NCBI RefSeq assembly: GCF_012726265.1
Contig: NZ_JAASAG010000011.1
Location: 245,322-309,321, forward strand
Direction: 5' to 3'
DNA: 64,000 nt
From: Streptomyces sp. HNM0575
Lineage (GTDB): Bacteria > Actinomycetota > Actinomycetes > Streptomycetales > Streptomycetaceae
A program made the position numbers and the translations under genes. Shown here in pieces: positions 7,680-15,526 of the stretch (the first letter of the stretch is position 1; each line of letters begins with the position of its first letter). The notes below the pieces were generated by a model. That model was not told the DNA's origin and made no database searches. It saw only the letters and a program-made list of their open reading frames with translations.

Positions 7680-8858
7680 ATGACCAGCACCGTCGTCACG
7701 AACATCCGCACCCTGGTGACCAACGACCCCGCCCTCGGCGACGGCGGACCCCTCGGCATCGTCGAGAACGCCGCCGTCGTCCTCGACGGCGAACGCGTGG
7801 CCTGGGTGGGTGCCGCCGCCGACGCCCCCGCCGCCGACTCCGCGCACGACGCGGCCGGACGCGCCGCGCTCCCCGGCTACGTCGACTCCCACTCGCATCT
7901 GCTCTTCGGCGGTGACCGCACCGCCGAGTTCAACGCCCGTATGTCCGGCCGCCCTTACACCGCGGGCGGCATCCGTACGACCGTCGCCGCGACCCGTGAG
8001 GCGACGGACGGCGAACTCGCACGCAACCTGGCCCGCTTCCTCGACGAGGCCCGCCGCCAGGGCACCACGACGATGGAGACCAAGTCGGGTTACGGGCTCA
8101 CCCCCGAACAGGAGTCGCGCGCGCTGCGCGTGGCCGCCGCGCACACCGACGAAGTCACGTACATGGGCGCCCACATCGTCGCCCCCGAGTACGCCGACGA
8201 CCCGGCCGCCTATGTGGAGCTCGTCACCGGGCCCATGCTCGACGCCTGTGCCCCGCACGCCCGCTGGATCGACGTCTTCTGCGAGAAGGGCGCCTTCGAC
8301 GGCGACCAGGCCCGCGCCGTCCTCACCGCGGGCCTGGCGAAGGGACTCACGCCCCGCATCCACGCCAACCAGCTCTCGCAGGGCCCGGGCGTCCAGCTCG
8401 CCGTCGAACTCGGCGCCGCCTCCGCCGACCACTGCACACACCTCGACGACGCCGACGTGGACGCCCTCGCCAACGCGGACGGCACCGTCGCCACGCTGCT
8501 GCCCGGGTGCGAGTTCTCGACGAGGGCCGTCTACCCGGACGCACGCCGGCTGCTGGACGCGGGCGCCACGGTCGCGCTCTCCACGGACTGCAATCCGGGT
8601 TCGTCGTTCACGTCGTCGATGGCCTTCTGCGTCGCGATCGCCGTACGCGAGATGGGGATGACCCCGGACGAGGCCGTCTGGTCCGCCACGGCGGGCGGCG
8701 CCCGCGCCCTGCGCCGCACCGACGTCGGCCGCCTCAGCCCGGGCGCTCTCGCGGACCTGACCCTGCTGGACGCCCCGTCCCACGTCCACCTCGCCTACCG
8801 CCCGGGCGTCCCCCTCACCACCCACGTCTGGCACCACGGCACCCTGGTCACGCCCTGA
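7680..8858 (+). CDS. hutI: Imidazolonepropionase
   Basis: Hydrolyses 4-imidazolone-5-propionate to N-formimino-L-glutamate, linking HutU and HutF. The 392-residue protein has the family's metal site: PGYVDSHSHLLFGGDR (about 64-79), IHANQLSQGPG (about 227), ADHCTHLDDAD (about 249) and STDCNPGSSFTSSM (about 300). METKSGYGLTPEQE (about 138) is diagnostic. ATG 7680 follows GAGGAAA by six bases. It is the last hut gene and is closed by a strong hairpin against the convergent sigma-factor gene. Because 512 bp of repeats lie upstream, it may have become partly independent of the operon promoter. Confidence 0.95.
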   Translation: MTSTVVTNIRTLVTNDPALGDGGPLGIVENAAVVLDGERVAWVGAAADAPAADSAHDAAGRAALPGYVDSHSHLLFGGDRTAEFNARMSGRPYTAGGIRTTVAATREATDGELARNLARFLDEARRQGTTTMETKSGYGLTPEQESRALRVAAAHTDEVTYMGAHIVAPEYADDPAAYVELVTGPMLDACAPHARWIDVFCEKGAFDGDQARAVLTAGLAKGLTPRIHANQLSQGPGVQLAVELGAASADHCTHLDDADVDALANADGTVATLLPGCEFSTRAVYPDARRLLDAGATVALSTDCNPGSSFTSSMAFCVAIAVREMGMTPDEAVWSATAGGARALRRTDVGRLSPGALADLTLLDAPSHVHLAYRPGVPLTTHVWHHGTLVTP

Positions 8859-8925
8859 ACCCCGAAAACGGCCCTCCGGCCCCTGGCCCCCCGGCCCTCG
8901 CGTCGCAACGTCCGTACGACGACGA

Positions 8926-8961
8926 AGCGGGCCGTCCCGGTGTCTTCCGGGGCGGCCCGCT
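8926..8961. terminator. Bidirectional hairpin terminator between hutI and the sigma-factor gene
   Basis: A 15-bp stem with one G-U pair (AGCGGGCCGTCCCGG paired with CCGGGGCGGCCCGCT) and a 6-nt loop TGTCTT lies between two convergent stops. There is no U-run, as is common in streptomycetes. Confidence 0.8.
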
Positions 8962-9000
8962 CGCGGGTCGTGTTCGGGGTGCCGTGCCGCGCGAGGCGGG

Positions 9001-10005
9001 TCACTCTTCGACCATCAGGCCCTTGCGCAGTCTGTTCAGCGTGCGCGACAGGAGGCGTGAGACGTGCATCTGGGAGATGCCGAGCTCTTCGCCGATCTCG
9101 CTCTGGGTCATGTTGGCGACGAAGCGCAGCGAGAGGATCGTGCGGTCGCGCGCCGGGAGTTCGGCGATCAGCGGCTTGAGGGACTCGACGTACTCGATGC
9201 CCTCGAGGCCGTTGTCCTCGTAGCCGATGCGGTCCGCGAGGGCGCCCTCGGTGTCGTCCTCCTCGGGCTGCGCGTCGAGCGAGCTGGCGGTGTAGGCGTT
9301 GCTCGCGGCCATGCCCTCGACGACCTCCTCGACGGAGATGTCGAGGCGCTCGGCCAGCTCCTCCATCGTCGGCGCGCGGTCGAGGTTCTGGGCGAGTTCG
9401 TCGCCGGCCTTCGCCAGGTCGAGGCGCAGCTCCTGGAGCCGCCGCGGCACGCGTACCGACCAGGACGTGTCACGGAAGAAGCGCTTGATCTCGCCGACGA
9501 TCGTCGGCATCGCGAACGTCGGGAACTCGACACCGCGTTCAGGCTCGAAGCGGTCGATCGCCTTGATCAGGCCGATCGTGCCGACCTGGACGATGTCCTC
9601 CATCGGCTCGCTGCGCGAACGGAACCTGGAGGCCGCGAACTTGACCAGGGCCAGGTTGAGTTCGACGAGCGTGTTGCGTACGTAGGCGAACTCGTGAGTG
9701 CCCTCGTCCAGCTTCTCCAGACGCTTGAAGAGGGTCTTCGACATCGCTCGCGCATCGACCGGGCCCACCTCGTCGTAGGGCGGGATCTCCGGGAGCTGGA
9801 GCTGGTCGAAGATCTCCTCGACCGCTTCCTGGCTCGTGGGTTCCGGCACCTGGCCCAGGCCGAGCTGCTCGGTGCCTAGCTGCTCCGCGCCGAGCTGCTC
9901 CGGTACGAGCCGGCCCGTGCCGAGCTGTTCCGGAACGACCGGGTCGGTGGGGGCGTCCGGTATCCCCTGGTCGAGCCTGGGTGACATGGTGGTGTCCTCC
10001 ATCAT
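9001..10005 (-). CDS. sigI: Alternative RNA polymerase sigma factor, SigB/SigF/SigG family (sigI-like by context)
   Basis: A group 3 sigma factor. Region 2 is clear (LVKFAASRFRSRSEPMEDIVQVGTIGLIKAI, then the FPTFAMPTIVGEIKRFFRD segment), region 3 follows (VPRRLQELRLDL, APTMEELAERLDIS), and region 4 ends the protein (LRFVANMTQSEIGEELGISQMHVSRLLSRTL). The first ~50 residues form a variable repeat built on VPEQLG/EQLGTEQLG. The divergent neighbours are a STAS anti-anti-sigma factor and an HATPase protein, the components of partner switching. From memory, this matches the S. coelicolor sigI locus, with ArsI and PrsI as antagonist and anti-sigma factor; the symbol rests on that recalled context. 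Family call is near certain. Confidence 0.8.
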   Translation of the reverse strand: MMEDTTMSPRLDQGIPDAPTDPVVPEQLGTGRLVPEQLGAEQLGTEQLGLGQVPEPTSQEAVEEIFDQLQLPEIPPYDEVGPVDARAMSKTLFKRLEKLDEGTHEFAYVRNTLVELNLALVKFAASRFRSRSEPMEDIVQVGTIGLIKAIDRFEPERGVEFPTFAMPTIVGEIKRFFRDTSWSVRVPRRLQELRLDLAKAGDELAQNLDRAPTMEELAERLDISVEEVVEGMAASNAYTASSLDAQPEEDDTEGALADRIGYEDNGLEGIEYVESLKPLIAELPARDRTILSLRFVANMTQSEIGEELGISQMHVSRLLSRTLNRLRKGLMVEE

Positions 10006-10246
10006 CTCGGCATCTGGCTGCCGAAGCCGTGACGTGCACTACGAAGGTGCGGCGCCTCCAAAGCCGACGTGTTTCTGTATTCCTATACGCCTACCCGCTC
10101 GCGTACGGGCATGGCAAGTGCTAAATGTCCGAATTTGCCCCAATGTGTGGGTTGTTCGTCTACCGGTACTGCCGGTGAGGGCGTAGGGTTCGAGTCGGTT
10201 CACGGGGGCAGAAGAGACGGCGCTTTTGCGATCAAGAGGGGTGTGC

Positions 10247-10627
10247 ATGGACCGCGGGATGCCCGGCAGCACGAGCCGGGGTCGGCTGACGGTCGACGTA
10301 CGGCACCAGGCGGGCAGTGCCGTCGTGACGCCCGAGGGTGAACTCGACCACCACACCGCGGACCTGTTCAGCGATGCGCTGGAGCGGGCGCTCGCGGACG
10401 GCGGCAGCAGGCTGGTGGTGGACTGCGCGGGGCTGGAGTTCTGCGACTCCACCGGCCTCAATGTCCTGCTCGGCGCCCGGCTCAAGGCCGAGGCCGCCGG
10501 CGGCGGCGTACACCTCGCCGGGATGCGGCCCGTGGTCGCCCGGGTCTTCGAGATCACGGGCGCGGGTGCGGTGTTCACCCTCCACGACGACCTGGACGCG
10601 GCCCTCGCCAATGTGGCGGAGGCGTGA
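10247..10627 (+). CDS. STAS-domain anti-sigma factor antagonist (anti-anti-sigma)
   Basis: A 126-residue SpoIIAA/RsbV-type protein. GELDHHTADLF (about 31-41) and the switch motif CDSTGLNVLLGARLKAEAAG (Ser68 as likely phosphorylation site) define the STAS fold. ATG 10247 is chosen because AAGAGGGG (10233-10240) sits six bases upstream; a TTG seven codons earlier would bury that site. In partner switching the dephosphorylated form binds the anti-sigma kinase and frees the sigma factor; phosphorylation on Ser68 reverses this. The likely partners are the divergent sigma factor and the downstream HATPase protein. By synteny it may be the arsI equivalent. Confidence 0.88.
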   Translation: MDRGMPGSTSRGRLTVDVRHQAGSAVVTPEGELDHHTADLFSDALERALADGGSRLVVDCAGLEFCDSTGLNVLLGARLKAEAAGGGVHLAGMRPVVARVFEITGAGAVFTLHDDLDAALANVAEA

Positions 10628-10683
10628 TGCGTATCACGCCGGATGTGTACATGGCGCAACACGCGAGTTACACGCGTCACATC

Positions 10684-10817
10684 AGGAGGTCCGCATCAGT
10701 GGGTGTTCTCACGGGCCCGTAGGGCAGGAGATTCTCTGAGCCAGCCACATGGGGAGTCAGAACACTCGCGAATCGCCCGCCGCCGCGGCGCCGGGCGACG
10801 AGAGGCACTATCGGTGA
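10684..10817 (+). other. Orphan Shine-Dalgarno and mini-ORFs between anti-anti-sigma and HATPase genes
   Basis: A perfect AGGAGGT (10684-10690) lies 8 bp before GTG at 10699, which opens only seven codons (MGVLTGP, TAG at 10720-10722). The same frame continues after the TAG with plausible codons (GRRFSEPATWGVRTLANR) to TGA. In another frame ATG 10749 to TGA 10817 encodes 22 residues (MGSQNTRESPAAAAPGDERH plus YR) with strongly biased third positions. A translated leader peptide or a small gene broken by an amber codon are both possible. Confidence 0.3.
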
Positions 10818-10836
10818 TCGGTGAGGTGAACCGCTG

Positions 10837-11601
10837 ATGAGCACCACCCGGCCGTCTCCGGCGGGCGACTGCGGTCCGGAGCCCGAGGGCACCGCGACGG
10901 CGGCCGCGTCCGGGGCCGGGAGCGCCGGGGGCGGGGCCATGACCGGTGGGTCCGGCGTGTCATCGTCCGCGTCACCGTCCACGTCCGCTTCCCCGTCCAC
11001 CTCCTCATCGTCCGCCTCCTCGTCGACCTCGTCGTCCGCGGCATCGTCCGCGCCGGCGGCTGCCTCGGCGGCCGCTGCCGCCGCCGGCGGCCCGGAGCAG
11101 TCGTCCGATGCGCCCGGCAAGGCGGCTCAGGCCGATCAGCCGGGCGACTCCGGCCAGGCCGTACAGGAAGAGACCGGGAAGGGTCGTCCGATGCGCCAGG
11201 TGCGCAGGCTGCGCCTGGTCGGCGTCGCCGGTGCCGTTCCCCGTGCCCGTGACTTCGTACGCCAGGCGCTCCAGGACTGGGGATGGCTGCCGGCCGCGAC
11301 GGGCGACCAGCGCGCCGCCGCCGAGGATGTCCTGCTGGTCGTCTCGGAGTTGGTGACGAACGCGTGCCTGCACGCGGACGGGCCGGAGGAGTTGCGCGTG
11401 GGCAGCGGCTCCGAGGTGCTGCGGCTGGAGATCGTGGACCAGGGCAGCGGCTCCCCGTCGCCGCGTACGCCGCACCGTGCCGGACGCCCGGGCGGGCACG
11501 GCATGTTCATCGTGCAGCGGCTCTGCCTGGACTGGGGCGTCGTACGCAATCCGGAGGGCATGGGCAAGACGGTCTGGGCCGAACTGGCCGCGCCGGGCTG
11601 A
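10837..11601 (+). CDS. HATPase_c ATP-binding protein, RsbW-type anti-sigma kinase (prsI-like)
   Basis: The C-terminal ~135 residues are a GHKL ATPase of the RsbW/SpoIIAB type: the N box LLVVSELVTNACLHA, the G1 box VDQGSGSP and the G2-like GGHGMFIVQRLCLDWG. The first ~115 residues are almost entirely Ser, Ala, Gly and Pro, encoded by runs of TCC/TCG/GCC triplets (10950-11080), which is abnormal for the family. ATG 10837 follows GTGAGGTGAA; a shorter form from the Met before RQVRRLRLVG would have family-typical length. Likely role: bind and inhibit the neighbouring sigma factor and phosphorylate the STAS antagonist. It could also be one of the many orphan streptomycete HATPase regulators. Confidence 0.8.
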   Translation: MSTTRPSPAGDCGPEPEGTATAAASGAGSAGGGAMTGGSGVSSSASPSTSASPSTSSSSASSSTSSSAASSAPAAASAAAAAAGGPEQSSDAPGKAAQADQPGDSGQAVQEETGKGRPMRQVRRLRLVGVAGAVPRARDFVRQALQDWGWLPAATGDQRAAAEDVLLVVSELVTNACLHADGPEELRVGSGSEVLRLEIVDQGSGSPSPRTPHRAGRPGGHGMFIVQRLCLDWGVVRNPEGMGKTVWAELAAPG

Positions 11602-11638
11602 GAGATGAGGACCGGCCTAGACTTGGGCGACCTGAGAC

Positions 11639-11664
11639 CTCGGGCCGGGCTGAGCGAGCCCGAG
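11639..11664. terminator. Hairpin between HATPase gene and dipeptidase operon
   Basis: CTCGGGC (11639-11645) pairs with GCCCGAG (11658-11664) across a 12-nt loop, between convergent stops at 11601 and 11725. The stem is modest at 7 bp. Confidence 0.45.
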
Positions 11665-11724
11665 CCGGGCGCCTCGCGCCCTCGTGTCCGGGCCTCCGAC
11701 CCCGCCGCTCCCCGCGCCCCGCCG

Positions 11725-12987
11725 TCAGCCGTCCAGCGCGCCGATCGTCGCCACCGACGGCCCCCGCCGGGCCCGCAGTTCACGCGAGACCGCTTCCGCG
11801 TCGCCCAGCACCCGCACCGCGTTCCGCCACGTCAGCTTCGCGAGATCCTCCTCCGACCAGCGGCGGCGCAGCAGTTCGGCGACGAGGTTCGGATAGCCGG
11901 AGACGTCCTCCAGCTGTGCCGGTACGAACGCCGTCCCGTCGTAGTCGCCGCCGATGCCGAGATGGTCGATGCCCGCGACCTCGCGCATGTGGTCCAGATG
12001 GTCCGCGACGGTGCCGGCGTCGGCGACCGGACGGGGATGCTCCGCCTCGTACGCGCGGTGCAGGCGCATCGCCTCTTCGCTCGTGTCCAGCGGATGCAGG
12101 CCGTGCGCCCGCATGTTGTCATCCGCGCCCTTCGTCCACGCGACCGCCTCCGGCAGCACGAACTTCGGTACGAAGGTCGCCATCGCCACGCCGCCGTTGC
12201 GCGGCAGCGACTCCAGCACGTCGTCGGGGACGTTGCGCGGGTGGTCGCACACCGCTCGCGCCGAGGAGTGCGAGAAGATCACGGGCGCCTCGCTCGCGCG
12301 CAGCGCGTCCCGCATCGTGGAGGGCGCGACGTGGGACAGGTCGACGAGCATCCCGGCCCGGTTCATCTCCCGTACGACCTCCTCGCCGAAGCGGGTGAGG
12401 CCGCCGTGGCGCGGCTCGTCGGTCGCCGAGTCCGCCCAGTCGGTGTTGTCGTTGTGGGTGAGCGTCATGTAGCGCACGCCCAGCTCGTGCAGGGCGCGCA
12501 GCGTGGCGAGGGAGTTGGCGATGGAGTGGCCGCCCTCGGCGCCCATCAGCGAGGCGACGCGGCCCTCGGAGCGAGCGTCCTCCACGTCGGCGGCGGTGAG
12601 CGCGAGCCGCAGGTCCGCCGGGTGTGCCGCCGCCAACTGCCGTACGACGTCGATCTGTTCGAGGCACGCGCTGACCGCCGCGTCCCCGGCCAGCTCGCAG
12701 CTCACGTACACCGACCAGAACTGGCCGCCGACGCCGCCCGCCCGCAGCCGCGGGATGTCGGTGTGCAGATGGGCCGACTGGTCGCGGGAGACGTCGCGGC
12801 GCGCGATGTCGTAGGAGACCTGCATGCGCAGCGCCCACGGCAGATCGTTGTGCCCGTCCAGCACGGGGTGTTCGGCGAGCAGTTCACGCGCGCGGGCCAG
12901 CCGCTCCTGCGCGCCGGACGCCTCCGCCCCGGACTCCCCGGTCCCGGAGTCCCCGGCCCCGGACTCCCCGGTCCCGGCCGCCGTCAT
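11725..12987 (-). CDS. Membrane dipeptidase (peptidase family M19)
   Basis: A 420-residue renal-dipeptidase-type zinc hydrolase. Motifs in order: LDGHNDLPWALR (first His and Asp), LMGAEGGHSI (bridging Glu), LTHNDNTDWADS, VDLSHVAPSTM and VIFSHSSARAV (metal His residues), and GIGGDYDGTA (Asp). Family members cleave dipeptides and can act on D-amino acid-containing peptides. No signal peptide is visible, so it is probably cytoplasmic despite the family name. The N-terminus is a Gly/Ser/Glu repeat (GESGAGDSGTGESGAEASG). ATG 12987 overlaps the purE stop (ATGA), so it is translationally coupled as the third gene of a purK-purE operon. Confidence 0.9.
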   Translation of the reverse strand: MTAAGTGESGAGDSGTGESGAEASGAQERLARARELLAEHPVLDGHNDLPWALRMQVSYDIARRDVSRDQSAHLHTDIPRLRAGGVGGQFWSVYVSCELAGDAAVSACLEQIDVVRQLAAAHPADLRLALTAADVEDARSEGRVASLMGAEGGHSIANSLATLRALHELGVRYMTLTHNDNTDWADSATDEPRHGGLTRFGEEVVREMNRAGMLVDLSHVAPSTMRDALRASEAPVIFSHSSARAVCDHPRNVPDDVLESLPRNGGVAMATFVPKFVLPEAVAWTKGADDNMRAHGLHPLDTSEEAMRLHRAYEAEHPRPVADAGTVADHLDHMREVAGIDHLGIGGDYDGTAFVPAQLEDVSGYPNLVAELLRRRWSEEDLAKLTWRNAVRVLGDAEAVSRELRARRGPSVATIGALDG

Positions 12988-13523
12988 CAGCCGCCCCCGA
13001 AGCCGAAGCCGGTCCTGCCCGCCTCGACCTTGCTGCGCAGCCGGCGGCCCTTCTCGGTGGCCTCCTCGTTCAGCTGCTCCTGGAACTTCCGCATGCGCTC
13101 CCGCAGTTCGGGATCCTGCGCCGCGAGCATCCGCACGGCCAGCAGCCCCGCGTTGCGCGCACCGCCGACGGAGACCGTCGCGACGGGCACGCCCGCGGGC
13201 ATCTGCACGATGGACAGCAGCGAGTCCATGCCGTCGAGGTACTTCAGCGGCACCGGTACGCCGATGACCGGCAGCGGAGTCACCGACGCGAGCATGCCCG
13301 GCAGATGGGCCGCGCCGCCCGCGCCCGCGATGACGACGCGCAGTCCGCGTTCCACCGCCTCCTCGCCGTACGCGACCATCTCGCGCGGCATGCGGTGCGC
13401 CGAGACGACGTCCGCCTCGTATGCCACCTCGAACTCGTCGAGCGCCTTGGCTGCTTCCTCCATGACCGGCCAGTCGGAGTCGGAGCCCATGACGAGGCCG
13501 ACGAGCGGGGTTCCATTCGTCAT
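12987..13523 (-). CDS. purE: N5-carboxyaminoimidazole ribonucleotide mutase
   Basis: Class I PurE, moving the carboxylate from N5-CAIR to CAIR in de novo purine synthesis. The 178-residue protein contains VGLVMGSDSDWPVM (about 8-21), ADVVSAHRMP (about 38-47) and IAGAGGAAHLPGM (about 65-77), which form the active site. The C-terminal ~20 residues (GRTGFGFGGG end) extend beyond the family core. Its ATG overlaps the purK stop by 4 bp, so PurK makes and PurE uses unstable N5-CAIR from one transcript. Confidence 0.95.
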   Translation of the reverse strand: MTNGTPLVGLVMGSDSDWPVMEEAAKALDEFEVAYEADVVSAHRMPREMVAYGEEAVERGLRVVIAGAGGAAHLPGMLASVTPLPVIGVPVPLKYLDGMDSLLSIVQMPAGVPVATVSVGGARNAGLLAVRMLAAQDPELRERMRKFQEQLNEEATEKGRRLRSKVEAGRTGFGFGGG

Positions 13524-14752
13524 TCGGTGATCGTTCCTCGCAGGTATCCGGCGGCGTGCGCGGCGCGTTCGCGTACATCGGCCAGGTCGTCGCCGTAGGT
13601 GTTGACGTGGCCGACCTTGCGGCCGGGCTTCACGTCCTTGCCGTACATGTGGATCTTCAACTGCGGGTCGCGGGCCATGCAGTGGCGGTACGCCGAGTAC
13701 ATGTCCGGATAGTCGCCGCCCAGCACGTTCGCCATCACCGTCCAGCGGGCGCGCGGGCGCGGATCACCGAGCGGCAGGTCGAGCACGGCGCGCAGATGGT
13801 TGGCGAACTGCGAGGTGACGGCGCCGTCCTGGGTCCAGTGACCGGAGTTGTGCGGGCGCATCGCCAGCTCGTTGACCAGGACGCGTCCGTCGCGCGTCTC
13901 GAAGAGCTCGACGGCCATGTGACCTACGACGCCGAGCTCCTGCGCGATCCGCAGCGCCAACTCCTGCGCCTGTACGGCCTCGTCGCCGGGGAGTCCGGGC
14001 GCGGGCGCGATCACCGTGTCGCAGACGCCGCCGACCTGGATCGACTCGACGACGGGGTAGGCCACGGCCTGACCGTGCGGCGAGCGCACCACGCAGGCCG
14101 CCAGCTCGCGCACGAAGTCGACCTTCTCCTCGGCGAGTACGGGCACTCCCGCCTTGAAGGGCACGGCCGCCTCGTCGCGGTCGCGCACGACCCAGACGCC
14201 CTTGCCGTCGTAGCCCCCGCGCACGGTCTTCAGCACGACGGGCACGGGGAAGGCGGCGCCCGGGCCGGCGTCCGCACCCGCGGCCGCCTCCCGTTCCCGG
14301 TCTCCGTACCCGTCCCCGCCGCCGTCGTCGTCGTCCCCACTGGAGACCTCCCGCGCGAAGGCCGCGACGTCCGCCGGGTCCGCCACGATGCGGTGCCGCG
14401 GGCAGGGCACGCCCAAGGCGTCGAGCCGCTCCCGCATGACGCCCTTGTCCTGGGCGTGCACCAGGGCGCCGGATCCGGGCCGTACGGCCACGCCGTCCGC
14501 CTCGAGCGCGCGCAGATGCTCCGTGGGCACGTGCTCGTGGTCGAAGGTGACCACGTCGCAGCCCCGCGCGAAGTCGCGCAGCGTGCCGAGGTCGCGGTAG
14601 TCGCCGACCACGACGTCACGGACGACCAGCGCTGCGGAGTCCTGCGGGGTGTCCGAGAGGAGCCTGAATCCGACGCCGAGCGGAATGCCCGCTTCATGGG
14701 ACATACGGGCTAGCTGGCCGCCACCGACCATGCCGACTACGGGGAACGTCAC
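13520..14752 (-). CDS. purK: N5-carboxyaminoimidazole ribonucleotide synthase
   Basis: ATP-grasp enzyme that carboxylates AIR with bicarbonate to give N5-CAIR. The 410 residues start with VGMVGGGQLARMSHEAG (about 6-22) and include VTFDHEHVP (about 69), VLKTVRGGYDGKGVWVV (about 174), YPVVESIQVGGVCDTVIAP and the C-terminal VNELAMRPHNSGHWTQDGA metal and substrate region. An Asp/Gly-rich insertion (SSGDDDDGGGDGYGDRE, about 137-153) lengthens the loop before the ATP-binding lid. It is the first gene of the purK-purE-dipeptidase operon and divergent from gtrA. Confidence 0.95.
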   Translation of the reverse strand: MTFPVVGMVGGGQLARMSHEAGIPLGVGFRLLSDTPQDSAALVVRDVVVGDYRDLGTLRDFARGCDVVTFDHEHVPTEHLRALEADGVAVRPGSGALVHAQDKGVMRERLDALGVPCPRHRIVADPADVAAFAREVSSGDDDDGGGDGYGDREREAAAGADAGPGAAFPVPVVLKTVRGGYDGKGVWVVRDRDEAAVPFKAGVPVLAEEKVDFVRELAACVVRSPHGQAVAYPVVESIQVGGVCDTVIAPAPGLPGDEAVQAQELALRIAQELGVVGHMAVELFETRDGRVLVNELAMRPHNSGHWTQDGAVTSQFANHLRAVLDLPLGDPRPRARWTVMANVLGGDYPDMYSAYRHCMARDPQLKIHMYGKDVKPGRKVGHVNTYGDDLADVRERAAHAAGYLRGTITE

Positions 14753-14989
14753 AACCTCAGCGTATCCGTACGGCGTCTACCCCCGTGCGTGGTGGGTGAC
14801 CGGCAGCAGAGACCCACGGCGCGCGGCACGGACCGCCGCACGGCTCGCACGGGCGGTGTCCGCGCCGACGCGCCGCCGGTGGCCCGCCCGCCACGGGCCC
14901 GGCTCGGCCGCACTGCGGGAGCGGAGCGGCGCTGGTTAGCATGTGGCGCGGGGGACGGACGACGACGACCGGAACGGGGAAGCCGCACT

Positions 14990-15526
14990 ATGGGTGACTG
15001 GAGCGCAGCGCGCACGCTGAGAGGCCTGCGCACCAGGCTCGAACGCCTCTTCCGCGAGGTCGCGAAGTTCGGCGCCGTCGGGGCGGTCGGCTTCCTGATC
15101 AACGTGGCCGTCTTCAACCTGTGCATCCACACGCTCCAGTTGGCGCCCATCCGCTCCGGCGTGATCTCCCAGGTCCTCGCGATCGGCACCAACTACCTCG
15201 GCAACCGCTACTGGACGTACCGGCACAGCGACAAGCGCCGCATGCACCGCGAGACGGTGCGGTTCTTCTTCTTCAGCGGCATCGCGCTCGTCATCGAGAA
15301 CGCCGTGCTCGCCGTCTCCCACTACGGCATGGGCTACACCTCGCCGCTCGCCGACAACATCGCGAAGAACGTCATCGGCCTCGGCATCGGCACGGTCTTC
15401 CGCTTCTGGACCTACCGCACGTGGGTCTTCGTCTCCGGTTCAGGCCGCGTCCTCGCCGGCTCCCGCTCCGCGGACGGTCTCCCGGCTGAGGAAGAGCGCG
15501 AAAACCGGCGGGCGGTGCTGAAGTAG
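14990..15526 (+). CDS. GtrA-family membrane protein
   Basis: A 178-residue protein with four predicted membrane segments (FGAVGAVGFLINVAVFNLCI; GVISQVLAIGTNYLGNRYW; FFFFSGIALVIENAVLAVS; NVIGLGIGTVFRFWTYRTWV). The NYLGNRYWTYR and FRFWTYRTWVF signatures are typical of GtrA, a family thought to flip lipid-linked sugars or assist polysaccharide assembly. ATG 14990 follows GGAACGGGGA. The family normally ends shortly after FRFWTYRTWVF, but here about 35 more residues (ending ENRRAVLK) are encoded in sequence that is also the antisense of the histidine kinase's 3' end. A GtrA gene beside purE-purK is a conserved actinobacterial arrangement. Confidence 0.88.
   Translation: MGDWSAARTLRGLRTRLERLFREVAKFGAVGAVGFLINVAVFNLCIHTLQLAPIRSGVISQVLAIGTNYLGNRYWTYRHSDKRRMHRETVRFFFFSGIALVIENAVLAVSHYGMGYTSPLADNIAKNVIGLGIGTVFRFWTYRTWVFVSGSGRVLAGSRSADGLPAEEERENRRAVLK

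Noticed and set aside
11725..13578. 617-codon frame fusing the dipeptidase with sequence opposite purE
   Set aside because: The part upstream of 12987 is the shifted frame of purE; the ATGA overlap with purE gives the natural start.
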